64,000 nt of DNA from Lachnospiraceae bacterium UBA7076 (GCA_002493625.1 DKZK01000010.1:65990-129989), one strand, 5' to 3'; shown: positions 45,684-54,639, counted from the first letter of the stretch. Notes: a model not told the origin generated them from the sequence alone. Numbers and translations are program-made.

Positions 45684-45712
45684 ATCATAAATCATGGATA
45701 ATTACTTGTCAA
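45684..45712 (-). promoter_or_regulatory. ylxM-ffh operon promoter
   Basis: TTGACA (45707-45712) and TATGAT (45684-45689) on minus, 17 bases apart. The -35 lies in a TGTCAAG/CTTGACA inverted repeat (45707-45728) that may be an operator or the accidental end of one. Confidence 0.75.
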
Positions 45713-45844
45713 GTATTTTTTCTTGACAGGCATCCGGTCTGTATGAGGTATTTTCAGGCAATGATTTTAAAAAATAACATTGCACCTGTCATTTATCACT
45801 TCACTGCACATATAATATAACAACGTCATTTTAGGATTTTATTT

Positions 45845-47083
45845 ATGGATTCAAATAACATTGACACAGGAAAATTAAGGATAAATGTCACAGGGCCTGA
45901 GGGAATTGTTCCCATTGATAACGCAAGCATTCAAATTGCAAATACAGGAACCCCGAATACGATTTTGGAAACGATTAATACCGATACAAACGGTAACACG
46001 GAAACCATAGACCTTGCTGCGCCTCCTGTAGAATACAGCATGGAGCCTACGGACAATCAGCCCTACTCCGAATACAACATAAGAATAAATGCTCCCGGTT
46101 ATTCGGAACAACTAATAACAGGCGTTCAGATTTTTTCCACACAGATAGGCATACAGAATATAAGGCTTATCCCAAATCCAAATCAACAGAACATATATGA
46201 CCCTACCGTAATCGGAGGACATACCTTATGGGAATCTTATCCTCCAAAAATTGCCGAAGCGGAAATTAAACCTTTAAATGAATCCGGTGAAATTGTTTTA
46301 AGACGGGTTGTTGTTCCTGAAACAATAGTTGTACATAACGGAACGCCGGGCGATTCAACCGCAACAGATTATTATGTTCCATATCTGGATTATATTAAAA
46401 ATGTGGCAAGCTGTGAGATTTACTCCACGTGGCCGGAATCCACAATACAGGCAAACGTTCTCGCAATCATGTCATTTACGTTAAACAGGGTTTACACGGA
46501 ATGGTACAGAAACAAGGGCTACAATTTTACAATAACCTCATCAACAGCCTATGACCACAAATGGATGAAAGGAAAAACGATATACGAAAGCATTGACCGT
46601 GTTGTTGACAGTCTTTACAACAATTTTCTTTCACGCCCAAATATTAAACAGCCTATTCTCACCCAATACTGTGACGGCAAACGGGTATCCTGTCCGAACT
46701 GGATGACGCAGTGGGGTTCAAAGGCGCTTGGGGATGACGGATATACAGCGATAGACATTTTAAGATATTATTACGGCAGCGATATGTATATAAATTCTGC
46801 GGAAATCATTTCCGGCATACCTGCCTCCTACCCGGGATATAACCTTACAAACGGGTCCTCCGGCGAGGCAGTCATTCAGATACAGGAGCAACTGAACCGT
46901 ATCGCACAGGTTTACAGCGCAATTCCTACCATAAATGTTGATGGAATATACGGACCTGCCACTGCCAATGCAGTAAGAGAATTCCAAAGGGTATTTAACC
47001 TGCCCCAGTCAGGAATCGTTGACTACCCTACTTGGTACAAAATATCCCAGATATACGTCGGTGTGACAAAAATCGGAGGCTGA
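45845..47083 (+). CDS. SpoIID-like and peptidoglycan-binding domain protein
   Basis: A 412-residue protein. The N-terminal third (LRINVTGPEGIVPIDNASI) looks like a carboxypeptidase-regulatory or surface beta domain. The middle (VPYLDYIKNVASCEIYSTWP, ANVLAIMSFTLNRVYTEW) resembles the SpoIID-like domain that remodels cell-wall glycan. The C-terminus (about 330-400) is a PG_binding_1 repeat with GSSGEAVIQIQEQLN and DGIYGPATANAVREFQR. No signal peptide is seen, which is unusual for a wall protein; export by another route, sporulation or lysis is possible. It is a plus-strand gene. RBS TAGGA precedes ATG. Confidence 0.82.
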   Translation: MDSNNIDTGKLRINVTGPEGIVPIDNASIQIANTGTPNTILETINTDTNGNTETIDLAAPPVEYSMEPTDNQPYSEYNIRINAPGYSEQLITGVQIFSTQIGIQNIRLIPNPNQQNIYDPTVIGGHTLWESYPPKIAEAEIKPLNESGEIVLRRVVVPETIVVHNGTPGDSTATDYYVPYLDYIKNVASCEIYSTWPESTIQANVLAIMSFTLNRVYTEWYRNKGYNFTITSSTAYDHKWMKGKTIYESIDRVVDSLYNNFLSRPNIKQPILTQYCDGKRVSCPNWMTQWGSKALGDDGYTAIDILRYYYGSDMYINSAEIISGIPASYPGYNLTNGSSGEAVIQIQEQLNRIAQVYSAIPTINVDGIYGPATANAVREFQRVFNLPQSGIVDYPTWYKISQIYVGVTKIGG

Positions 47084-47096
47084 TTAAGGCTATGAA

Positions 47097-47258
47097 CGGG
47101 ACTGCCACATTAAAAATATTTAAGGTATAATATAAAAAAATCGTTTGAAGACGTCGGTACTTAGGTGGCGTATTTTGCCACCTTAGTACCGTTACGTGGG
47201 AGACGAGCGAAAGCGTATTTTTTGATATTATACCGTAAATAACCTCAGTGCGACAAAT
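47097..47258. repeat. Composite family A and family B element
   Basis: The outer parts ACGGGACTGCCACATTAAAA and CCTCAGTGCGACAAATCC are family A ends. After the AAGGTATAA of family A an inserted unit follows: GGTATAATAT and GATATTATACC are its inverted ends, and GGTACTTAGGTGGC with GCCACCTTAGTACC its inner hairpin. Its second half (47183-47233) matches 29468-29519. The right end overlaps the ptsI stop. Confidence 0.82.
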
Positions 47259-48879
47259 CCGTATTCCTTACCTGACTGCGCACCTTAAGCACAAAGCCCG
47301 GTGACACGGAAAGCTCATCGATTCCCATGCGGAGGAACTGCTCCGTAAGGCTTGTGTCCGCTGCAAGCTCGCCGCAAATTCCAATCCATTTACCGTTTTT
47401 GTGCGCATTATCCGCAGCCATTTTTATAAGCCGTAAAACCGCTTCATGGTGGGTGTCACAGAAGCCTTCCAGCATCCGGTTCTGACGGTCAATTGCAAGG
47501 GTGTACTGTGTAAGGTCATTTGTTCCCACACTGAAGAAATCAACCATAGGCGCAAGCAAATCGCTGATAACTGCCGCCGCAGGCGTCTCTATCATAATTC
47601 CAAGCTCAACATTTTCCGAGTATTCAAGACCTTCCTCCTTAAGCTCCGCCTTTACCTCGTCACATACAGCCTTTATTTTTTCCACCTCCGAAACGCTTGT
47701 AATCATGGGAAACATTATACCAAGATTGCCGTAAACAGAGGCACGATAAAGCGCCCTTAGCTGCGTTTTAAATATATCGGTTCTTGTGAGACAAATCCTG
47801 ATTGCCCGATAACCAAGGGCAGGATTTTCCTCCTTGTCAAGGTTAAAATAATCAACCTGCTTATCTGCGCCGATGTCAAGGGTCCTGATAATAACCTTTT
47901 TGCCCGCCATGCTCTCAAGAACCTTTCTGTATGCGATAAGCTGCTGCTCCTCCGTCGGATAATCACTGTTTTCAAGATAGAGAAACTCACTTCTGAAAAG
48001 CCCTATGCCGCCTGCATCATTTAACAGCACAGCCCCGATGTTGTCCACGCCTCCTATATTGGCAAATATTTTTATTTTTGTTCCGTCAATGGTGACATTT
48101 TCCTTGCCCTTAAGCTCGAGAAGAAGCTTTTTCTTTTCATTATCCTCAGCCTGCTTTTTCTCCATTGCATGGAGTGTTTCCTCATCCGGATTAACATATA
48201 TGTCTCCCGTAAACCCATCCACGATGGCAAGCTCTCCATCCTTTATATCATTGAGGAAATTCTCACCCACACCTATAATTGCAGGAATGTTCATATTTCT
48301 TGCAAGTATTGCCGTGTGGGAATTGGAAGACCCGTAAGCGGTTACAAATGCAAGCACATTCTCCTTGTCAAGGGCTACGGTTTCACTTGGCGCAAGGTCA
48401 TCGGCGCACACAATCATTTTACCGCTAACACCGTCCATGCCCGCGCTGTCAGAAGACAAATTCTTAATTATCCGGTTTGATATATCCCTCACGTCCGCTG
48501 ACCTTGCCTGCATATAGGCGTCGTCCATGGAAGCAAACATCTGGGCAAAATTGTCCGAGGTCAGCGCCACGGCATACTCCGCATTTACAAGCTGTGTTTC
48601 AATTATGCTTGATATGGATTCGTTGTAATCCTCATCCTCAAGCATCATCATGTGAATTTCAAATATCTGGGCATTTGTCTCTCCAACCTCTCTGAGCGCC
48701 TTCTCATATATATCCGAAAGCTCCTGATTGGAAATCTCCTTCGCCCGTTCCACTCTCTTTTTTTCCGCCTCCACATCCTCTATACGGGTGCGCTTTACCG
48801 AAAGCTCCTGCCTCTTATATACCGATATTTTTCCTATGGCAACTGCGCCGTATACACCTTTACCTTTATATTTGTTCAT
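47245..48879 (-). CDS. ptsI: PTS enzyme I
   Basis: Enzyme I takes phosphate from phosphoenolpyruvate and hands it to HPr. The 544 residues have the HPr-binding domain, the active His in SNSHTAILARN near 190, the mobile GGIGLFRSEFLYL near 294 and C-terminal GIMIETPAAAV and SVGTNDLTQYTLA, where the PEP site and its cysteine lie (FCDTHHEAV). Length is normal. The last codons, DLSH and stop, are contributed by a family A repeat arm. It is the last gene of the fru operon. RBS AAAGGGG decides ATG at 48879. Confidence 0.96.
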   Translation of the reverse strand: MNKYKGKGVYGAVAIGKISVYKRQELSVKRTRIEDVEAEKKRVERAKEISNQELSDIYEKALREVGETNAQIFEIHMMMLEDEDYNESISSIIETQLVNAEYAVALTSDNFAQMFASMDDAYMQARSADVRDISNRIIKNLSSDSAGMDGVSGKMIVCADDLAPSETVALDKENVLAFVTAYGSSNSHTAILARNMNIPAIIGVGENFLNDIKDGELAIVDGFTGDIYVNPDEETLHAMEKKQAEDNEKKKLLLELKGKENVTIDGTKIKIFANIGGVDNIGAVLLNDAGGIGLFRSEFLYLENSDYPTEEQQLIAYRKVLESMAGKKVIIRTLDIGADKQVDYFNLDKEENPALGYRAIRICLTRTDIFKTQLRALYRASVYGNLGIMFPMITSVSEVEKIKAVCDEVKAELKEEGLEYSENVELGIMIETPAAAVISDLLAPMVDFFSVGTNDLTQYTLAIDRQNRMLEGFCDTHHEAVLRLIKMAADNAHKNGKWIGICGELAADTSLTEQFLRMGIDELSVSPGFVLKVRSQVRNTDLSH

Positions 48880-48908
48880 AAGCAAAACCCCTTTTCATTG
48901 AACGTCAG

Positions 48909-49175
48909 CTATTCTCCGAAACCTGTCTCAAAAAGCTCTGCTGCTTTATCAAGGGCAGCCTGCTCATTTTCACCTTCCGCGGTTATTTCCACCTTTGAGC
49001 CGCATTTTATGCCCGAAGCCATAATCTGCATAACAGCCGTAGCCTTTGCCGTCTTTTCCCCGCATTTTAAAGTTACGTTACAATTAGGAAATTTCTTCAT
49101 TTCCGCTACAAGCATTCCTGCCGGCCTCATGTGTATTCCCTGCGCATTTACAACCTCAATCGTTTTTGTTACCAT
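48909..49175 (-). CDS. ptsH: HPr phosphocarrier; Ala at the regulatory Ser46 site
   Basis: HPr passes phosphate from enzyme I to sugar EIIA proteins. The 88 residues have the active His15 in GIHMRPA. The helix that in Firmicutes begins KSIMGVMS reads ATAVMQIMAS here, so the residue aligned to Ser46, the HPr kinase target, is Ala47 (one-residue shift); Thr46 precedes it. CcpA-mediated control through this protein may thus be lost. It lies between fruA and ptsI. The ORF opens 11 codons earlier, but AAGGAG gives the start at 49175. Confidence 0.94.
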   Translation of the reverse strand: MVTKTIEVVNAQGIHMRPAGMLVAEMKKFPNCNVTLKCGEKTAKATAVMQIMASGIKCGSKVEITAEGENEQAALDKAAELFETGFGE

Positions 49176-49247
49176 AATTTTATCTCCTTTCATTAGAAAA
49201 CCTGACACATCCTGTTAATATGTTTCCATTTTTTGTTCAGAAGCGAT

Positions 49248-51179
49248 TTATTGCGGCACCTTCTTTTTAAGAAGCGCAAGCAGCATCATTCCAACAACCG
49301 AACCTATTACAAGGGACACGATATACATAGGCCAGTTGCTTACTACCGCAAACACGAACACACCGCCGTGAGGAGCCATAAGCGTACAGTTAAACGCCAT
49401 GGAAAGACCGCCTGCCACGGCTGCGCCCACGAGACAGGAAGGGATAACCCTGAGCGGATCTGCCGCCGCATAAGGAATTGCGCCCTCCGTAATGAAGCTT
49501 AATCCCATAACATAATTTACAGGTCCGTTTTTTCTCTCCTCATCCGTCCATCTGTTCTTAAAAAATGTTGTTGAAAGTGCAATTGCTATCGGAGGCACCA
49601 TACCGCCTATCATAACCGCCGCCATAATGTCATAGCTTCCTGCCGCGATTGCCGTTATGCCAAATGTATATGCCGCCTTATTAAATGGTCCGCCCATATC
49701 AATTGACATCATTCCGCCTAGTATGCAGCCAAGAACAATCTTACTGCTGTCGCCCATATTGTTCAGGAAATTTGAAAGTCCCGTATTTATCATTCCCATA
49801 AAGGGATTAACTGCGCACATAATTACCGCTATCAGTCCAAGCCCTGCAAGCGGATAGATAAGCACAGGCTTAATACCGTTAAGCGCCTTAGGCATATGGT
49901 CGCACAGCTTTTCAATTCCAAGCATAAGATAGCCGCCTGCAAAGCCTGCAAAAAGTGCTCCCAGAAATCCCGAAGGAATGTCACCGCCCACGCTTGCAAA
50001 GGTTGAACCTGTAGTTGCAAGATAACCGCCTACAAGACCTACAAGAAAGCCGGGTCTGTCAGCAATGCTCATGCCTATATACGCCGCAAGCACAGGCACC
50101 ATAAAGTTAAATGCATATCCTCCGATTGTCTTTAAAAATTCTGCTGCCGCCGTATGGGTTCCAAATCCTGCATCCTGCGGTGCCCCCGCTATGGTGTCAA
50201 TCAGAAATGCAAGAGCGATAAATATACCGCCAGCTACCACAAAAGGCAGCATATTTGATACGCCGTTCATAAGCTGTTTGTATATTCTTCTTCCAAATGT
50301 CTCATCGTCATCGCTACCACCTGATACGGCTTCTCCGCTATGGTGATAAACAGGCGCGTCTCCTGCCTCGATTTTATTTATAAGCTCCTCCGGTATTTTT
50401 ATTCCGTCGGAAACCTTTGTCTTATAAACCTTTTTGCCGTCAAAGCGTGACATTTCCACCGCCTTGTCAGCGGCAACTATTATTCCGTCACAGGCTGCAA
50501 TTTCCTCCTTGGTAAGGACATTCTTAGCTCCACCGGAGCCGTTTGTCTCCACCTTGATTGAGATACCCATTTTCTTTCCTGCTTTTTCGAGAGCCTCAGC
50601 CGCCATATAGGTATGCGCGATACCTGTAGGGCACGCCGTAACTGCAAGCACCCTGTAAGCGCTGTCTGACACATTATTTCCCTCATTTTTCGCATTTGCC
50701 GCATTCGCCGGCTCGTCAGGGTACTTTTCCTTTTCCATATCGTCAATAATTTTAATAAATTCGTCCTTATCCTTTGCGCCAAGAAGCTTTGCCCTGAAAT
50801 CCTCATCCATAAGTATTGTCATCAGCCTTGAAAGTACCTCCAGATGAACGTCGCCGTCATTTGGCGCGGCAATCATAAATAAAAGATTTGATGGCTCATC
50901 ATCCAAGGCTTCATAGTCAACGCCCTCAGGCACTGTCATTGCCGCAAGTGAAGGACCCTTTACCGCCTCACTTTTTGCGTGGGGAATGGCAATTCCTTCT
51001 CCAACAGCAGTAGAACCCTGTTCTTCCCTTGCAAGTATACCTTTTCTGTAGGCTTCTTTATCAGCTATTTTCCCGCCCTTAACCTGAAGCTCCACAAGGG
51101 TGTCAATGGCTTCCGCCTTGTTTTTTGGCATTCCTCCAAGAAGAATGCTATCCTTACCAAGCAAGTCTACTATTCTCAT
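49248..51179 (-). CDS. fruA: PTS fructose transporter EIIABC
   Basis: A 643-residue membrane transporter that takes up fructose and releases fructose-1-phosphate inside. Domains in order: EIIA (1-150; active His in GIAIPHAK near 66), EIIB (about 165-270; active Cys in TACPTGIAHTYMAA near 182) and EIIC with about eight to ten membrane helices from 300 on (GGIFIALAFLID, SIDMGGPFNKAA, EGAIPYAAADP). The order IIA-IIB-IIC fits the fructose family, and the neighbouring fruK supports the substrate. RBS GGAGGAG precedes ATG. Confidence 0.96.
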   Translation of the reverse strand: MRIVDLLGKDSILLGGMPKNKAEAIDTLVELQVKGGKIADKEAYRKGILAREEQGSTAVGEGIAIPHAKSEAVKGPSLAAMTVPEGVDYEALDDEPSNLLFMIAAPNDGDVHLEVLSRLMTILMDEDFRAKLLGAKDKDEFIKIIDDMEKEKYPDEPANAANAKNEGNNVSDSAYRVLAVTACPTGIAHTYMAAEALEKAGKKMGISIKVETNGSGGAKNVLTKEEIAACDGIIVAADKAVEMSRFDGKKVYKTKVSDGIKIPEELINKIEAGDAPVYHHSGEAVSGGSDDDETFGRRIYKQLMNGVSNMLPFVVAGGIFIALAFLIDTIAGAPQDAGFGTHTAAAEFLKTIGGYAFNFMVPVLAAYIGMSIADRPGFLVGLVGGYLATTGSTFASVGGDIPSGFLGALFAGFAGGYLMLGIEKLCDHMPKALNGIKPVLIYPLAGLGLIAVIMCAVNPFMGMINTGLSNFLNNMGDSSKIVLGCILGGMMSIDMGGPFNKAAYTFGITAIAAGSYDIMAAVMIGGMVPPIAIALSTTFFKNRWTDEERKNGPVNYVMGLSFITEGAIPYAAADPLRVIPSCLVGAAVAGGLSMAFNCTLMAPHGGVFVFAVVSNWPMYIVSLVIGSVVGMMLLALLKKKVPQ

Positions 51180-51194
51180 AAAAATCTCCTCCTT

Positions 51195-52094
51195 CTATAA
51201 TTGTTTCAGCAGCTCGTACACAAGCTCCTTTTTTGCAAGTCCGTCCGAAAATGCCGTTGCTCCTCCCGCAGCAGTTCCAAGCTTAAGGGCATATTCATAA
51301 TTACCTGTTTCATATCCTGCCAAAAAGCCTGCCACCATGGAATCTCCTGCACCAACGGAATTTTTTACGCTGCCCTTACATACTCCGCACTTGTGAACAC
51401 TGCCATTTTCGTCAAGAAGTATGGCTCCGTCCCCCGCCATGGAAACAAGCACATTCACAGCCCCCATAGCCTTAAGCTTTCCTGCATATGCAACTATTTC
51501 ATCATCTGTTTTAAGCTCAGTCCCAAACATTTCACCGAGCTCAAAATTATTCGGCTTAATAAGAAACGGCTTATATTTAAGAACACTCATAAGCAGCTCC
51601 TTTGTTGCATCCACAACAGCCCTTACTTTTTTTGTCTCAAGCCTTTCCAAAATCCTCTCGTATATATCAGAAGGCAGGGATCCCGGAATACTTCCCGCAA
51701 GTACAATTGTATCTCCATCGCTTATCTCATCAAGCTTTTGAAAGAGCTTATCAATATCCTCCTTCAAAATGTCAGGTCCCTGACCGTTAAGCTCCGTTTC
51801 ATCCTTCGCTTTAATTTTGACATTAATCCGGGAAAAACCCTTGTGAAGCTTTACAAAGTCTGAGCAAACCCCTTTATCTATGATTCCCTTTTCAATGGCA
51901 TCCCCTGTAAAGCCTGCCACAAAACCAAGAGCCTTGGATTTAATACCAAGCTCACCCAGAACCATTGATACGTTAATTCCTTTGCCCCCAAAATAGATCT
52001 CCTCTTTTCCGGAACGGTTGACGGAGCCTGCTGTCAGCTCATCACAATGAACGACATAATCAACTGCCGGATTAAAAGTTACGGTATAAATCAT
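51195..52094 (-). CDS. fruK: 1-phosphofructokinase
   Basis: FruK phosphorylates fructose-1-phosphate to fructose-1,6-bisphosphate. The 299 residues of the PfkB ribokinase fold have NPAVDYVV at the start, GGKGINVSMVLGELG, AGSIPGSLP near 133 and the catalytic aspartate in VGAGDSMVAGFLAG near 250. Length is normal. The start overlaps the fruR stop by four bases (ATGA), a sign of coupled translation. It lies between fruR and fruA. Confidence 0.96.
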   Translation of the reverse strand: MIYTVTFNPAVDYVVHCDELTAGSVNRSGKEEIYFGGKGINVSMVLGELGIKSKALGFVAGFTGDAIEKGIIDKGVCSDFVKLHKGFSRINVKIKAKDETELNGQGPDILKEDIDKLFQKLDEISDGDTIVLAGSIPGSLPSDIYERILERLETKKVRAVVDATKELLMSVLKYKPFLIKPNNFELGEMFGTELKTDDEIVAYAGKLKAMGAVNVLVSMAGDGAILLDENGSVHKCGVCKGSVKNSVGAGDSMVAGFLAGYETGNYEYALKLGTAAGGATAFSDGLAKKELVYELLKQL

Positions 52095-52855
52095 ATCTTC
52101 ACCACCTCCTCTTTAACAACATTAATCCTGGTTGCCACATTATACTTTTTATCAGTTTCCTGATCCGTTACAATTTCTGCATCCTTAATGTCTGCAAATG
52201 TTACGGAATACTTTTGGGAAAACTTTGAATGGTCAGCCAAAATATAGCTCTTAACGCTATTTTCTATAACGGTACGTTTTACTATGGCTTCATTTTCATC
52301 AGGCGTGGAATAACCACCGGATATCGATATTCCGTTCACACCCAAGAAAGCCTTTGTAAAATTATAGCTTTTTAAATCAAGTACACACTTAGCTCCTACA
52401 ATTGCCTCTGTAGATATTTTAATCTCTCCGCCCGGAATATATACCTTATATCCTTTTGCTGCCAGCTTTTTTGCATTTATAAACGCATTTGTGACAAAAA
52501 CCACATCTTTTGCCGTAATGTAGTCCGCAAGCTTCTCCGTGGTAGTTCCTGCATCAATAAATACAAAGTCACCGTCATTTATAAACGTCGCAGCGTATTT
52601 TGATATGGCGTTTTTTTCCTCCATATATAATACCTGCTTCTCCTCTACATTATGTTCAACAAACGAAAAATTATCATTATTAGCAACAGCTCCACCATGA
52701 ACCTTGACTAATTTCCCCATATGATGAAGTGCGTTAAGGTCACGTCTTACAGTGGAAACAGATGCGTCAAGTGTATTGCAAAGTTCTGTAAGCTTCACGC
52801 TTTTTTTATCATTAACAATCTCTAAAATCTTTGAATATCTTTCTTCCGTAAGCAT
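52091..52855 (-). CDS. fruR: DeoR-family regulator of the fru operon
   Basis: A 254-residue repressor. The N-terminal helix-turn-helix (KSVKLTELCNTLDASVSTVRRDLNAL) is followed by a DeoR effector domain with DFVFIDAGTTTEKLA, FVTNAF and the sugar-phosphate site GANG-like FLGVNGIS. DeoR regulators of this operon type respond to fructose-1-phosphate. It is the first gene of its own operon, so it is likely autoregulated through the operator-like repeats at 52878-52915. RBS GGAAGGAG precedes ATG. Confidence 0.93.
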   Translation of the reverse strand: MLTEERYSKILEIVNDKKSVKLTELCNTLDASVSTVRRDLNALHHMGKLVKVHGGAVANNDNFSFVEHNVEEKQVLYMEEKNAISKYAATFINDGDFVFIDAGTTTEKLADYITAKDVVFVTNAFINAKKLAAKGYKVYIPGGEIKISTEAIVGAKCVLDLKSYNFTKAFLGVNGISISGGYSTPDENEAIVKRTVIENSVKSYILADHSKFSQKYSVTFADIKDAEIVTDQETDKKYNVATRINVVKEEVVKI

Positions 52856-52877
52856 ATAATTACTCCTTCCAAAATAT

Positions 52878-52943
52878 CTTGACGTTTTTTGAACGTTTTT
52901 GGTTTTTCAAGAACATATTACCATATATTTCAATATTATGCAA
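52878..52943 (-). promoter_or_regulatory. fru operon promoter and operator-like repeats
   Basis: TTGCAT (52938-52943) and TAATAT (52915-52920) on minus, 17 bases apart. Directly after lie two direct repeats, TTGACGTTTT and TTGAACGTTTTT (plus 52879-52902), with a TTTTTCAAGAAC segment. Their place after the -10 fits DeoR-type repression by FruR. Confidence 0.7.
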
Positions 52944-53005
52944 TATTTTTATGTTAAAATAATTCAATAAGTTTCAAAAAAGAGCATTTTCGTTCATCTG
53001 CAATG

Positions 53006-53036
53006 AAAAAGCAGGCTACCACAACCGATAGCCTGC
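53006..53036 (-). terminator. Terminator after the zinc-ribbon protein gene
   Basis: On minus GCAGGCTA and TAGCCTGC form a strong stem with a 10-base loop, followed by TTTTTC. It lies about 19 bases after the stop. Confidence 0.88.
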
Positions 53037-53054
53037 CGTTCTTTTTATTTAATA

Positions 53055-53879
53055 TTATCTGTAATTAAAATCAGGATTATCATACGTATCCATATGAATA
53101 AAGTAATATTCACCGATTCCTTTTTTCAGCTTTACAAGCTGTATATCAAACTCAGTATTAACCGTTACGTCTTTTCCACCTCTGTCCGCCGTTCCTGACA
53201 TTTTTACGGTAACAAGCGTTGCGCCCTTTATGTTAGCCGTTTTACCGGTCTGATATTTTATGGAATCCTGAAGCTCATTCATCTCCATTTGCGAAAGCTC
53301 TGTGGTTCTGACAATCTCAAAGGTATCAATATGAGCGCCCTTCATATCATCAATAAGCTTCTGCGCCTCTGTCTGCTCGTTTAGATATGCCGGCATAATG
53401 GTTGCCATCTTATCGACGTCGCCATCGTTTACAGCCTCAACATAAATACCCATAAGTGCATCAGGAGTATCGGCTCCCTTTTTCTGTTTCAGATATCCTG
53501 AAATAATAACAAACGCAAAAATACATATTGCTATAATAACTATAGCCCTCGTGATAAGCTTTTTTTGTTTTTGTTTCAGTTTCTTCTCCTTGTATGCCGC
53601 ATCATCATCTATTACATTTTGTGCATATGTAAGAGGAATGGAACCTCCCTTAAGGTCATCCTCCACCTCAGCATCATCATCCTCAGCCCGAAGTAAATCC
53701 GTAAGTCCCGACCCCGTGCTTACAGTCATTCCCATTGGATTAGCAGACTTCTTTTTCTTCTGTGGCTCCTGCGGCTTTAAGGCAAATCCCCCCGTACTTC
53801 CCACAACGGTAGCACCGCAATCAGGACAAATAAGCTCCTTGTCATCAACCTGCGCCCCACACACATGACATGTTTTCAT
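53055..53879 (-). CDS. Zinc-ribbon membrane protein of unknown function
   Basis: A 274-residue protein. The N-terminus is a zinc ribbon with two CxxC pairs (CHVCGAQVDDKELICPDCG). A disordered acidic/basic part (45-105) leads to a membrane helix (AIVIIAICIFAFVIISGYL, about 112-132). A C-terminal domain outside (FEIVRTTELSQMEMNEL, DVTVNTEFDIQLVKLKKG) resembles small Gram-positive surface domains near DUF5105. The function is unknown. The PH-domain gene lies 23 bases upstream on the same strand, and a terminator follows. Confidence 0.75.
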   Translation of the reverse strand: MKTCHVCGAQVDDKELICPDCGATVVGSTGGFALKPQEPQKKKKSANPMGMTVSTGSGLTDLLRAEDDDAEVEDDLKGGSIPLTYAQNVIDDDAAYKEKKLKQKQKKLITRAIVIIAICIFAFVIISGYLKQKKGADTPDALMGIYVEAVNDGDVDKMATIMPAYLNEQTEAQKLIDDMKGAHIDTFEIVRTTELSQMEMNELQDSIKYQTGKTANIKGATLVTVKMSGTADRGGKDVTVNTEFDIQLVKLKKGIGEYYFIHMDTYDNPDFNYR

Positions 53880-53902
53880 AAGCTAAATTCCCTCCCTTTT
53901 AT

Positions 53903-54289
53903 TTATAATTCATCAACGCCTTCATCTTCGTCCGAAGCATCATCCATAATGAATTCCTTACTTGTTACCTTCTTCCTTGAACGCTCCTCCTCCACATAAG
54001 AGGAAATAAGCTCCTTTACCTCACTCGGCTTTTTTATATTGTGAATTTTGAATACACCCATGGATTTATCTGAGGAGTGACATGTAATTGTTCCAAGTCC
54101 AAACATGCGCTGCCACAGCTTACGCTCCAATGAGACATCCATAATACGGTACAGCCTGACCTCATTTTCAGTCAGATTAAGCAGCCCCGTCTCAATAAAA
54201 ATCCGATCCTCCGATAAACCATATTTTGTAAAAGTCCAGGGAAGCCCGAAAATTATCCTTTTTCTGTCCTTCCATACTACATCTACCAT
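53903..54289 (-). CDS. Small PH-like domain protein
   Basis: A 128-residue protein. The pattern VWKDRKRIIFGLPWTFTKYG, DRIFIETGLLNLTENEVRLY and RIMDVSLERKLWQRMFGLGT is that of bacterial PH-like (bPH2/YdbT) domains, which often sit on the inner face of membrane proteins; here no membrane helix is present. The C-terminus is acidic (DDASDEDEGVDEL). GGAGGG gives the start at 54289. It is likely cotranscribed with the zinc-ribbon protein gene 23 bases downstream. Confidence 0.8.
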   Translation of the reverse strand: MVDVVWKDRKRIIFGLPWTFTKYGLSEDRIFIETGLLNLTENEVRLYRIMDVSLERKLWQRMFGLGTITCHSSDKSMGVFKIHNIKKPSEVKELISSYVEEERSRKKVTSKEFIMDDASDEDEGVDEL

Positions 54290-54352
54290 ATTACCCTCCA
54301 AACCTCTCCATAGCAACATTTATGCATTTTAAAAAAAATACAGAACAAATAT

Positions 54353-54381
54353 AGTATACAATATTGTATTTTGTATTTCAA
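54353..54381 (-). promoter_or_regulatory. Promoter of the PH-domain gene
   Basis: TTGAAA (54376-54381) and TATACT (54353-54358) on minus, 17 bases apart. The region is full of TACAAAATATTGT-like direct and inverted repeats, a possible operator. Confidence 0.6.
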
Positions 54382-54494
54382 TACAAAAATACCATTTTTA
54401 GTGTTTTTCCGATAACATAATACAAAATATTGTGTTTTATCCATACATTATATATTTATCCGCAATAAAAAATAATGCTTTTTTAAAAAAACGC

Positions 54495-54523
54495 TTGCAT
54501 TTATTATAAACCTTTGTTATACT
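54495..54523 (+). promoter_or_regulatory. tRNA-Glu promoter
   Basis: TTGCAT (54495-54500) and TATACT (54518-54523), 17 bases apart, 17 bases before the tRNA. Confidence 0.75.
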
Positions 54524-54540
54524 TACAAAGGTTCAAAAAT

Positions 54541-54612
54541 GGTCTGTTGGTCAAGCGGCTAAGACGTCGCCCTCTCACGGCGAAAACAGGGGTTCGATTC
54601 CCCTACAGACTG
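54541..54612 (+). tRNA. tRNA-Glu (anticodon CTC)
   Basis: A 72-base cloverleaf. Acceptor GGTCTGT pairs with ACAGACT (the first pair is G-T), the D arm has GGTCAAGCGGCTAAGAC, and the anticodon arm is TCGCC CTCTCAC GGCGA with CTC at 34-36. The T arm is CAGGGGTTCGATTCCCCTA, in which GGGG pairs with CCCC around TTCGATT. CCA is not encoded. tRNA-Glu with CTC decodes GAG; in many Firmicutes only the TTC form exists, so this is an accessory isoacceptor. Confidence 0.93.
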
Positions 54613-54639
54613 CTAAAGTATAAAGCGTTATAATTTATG

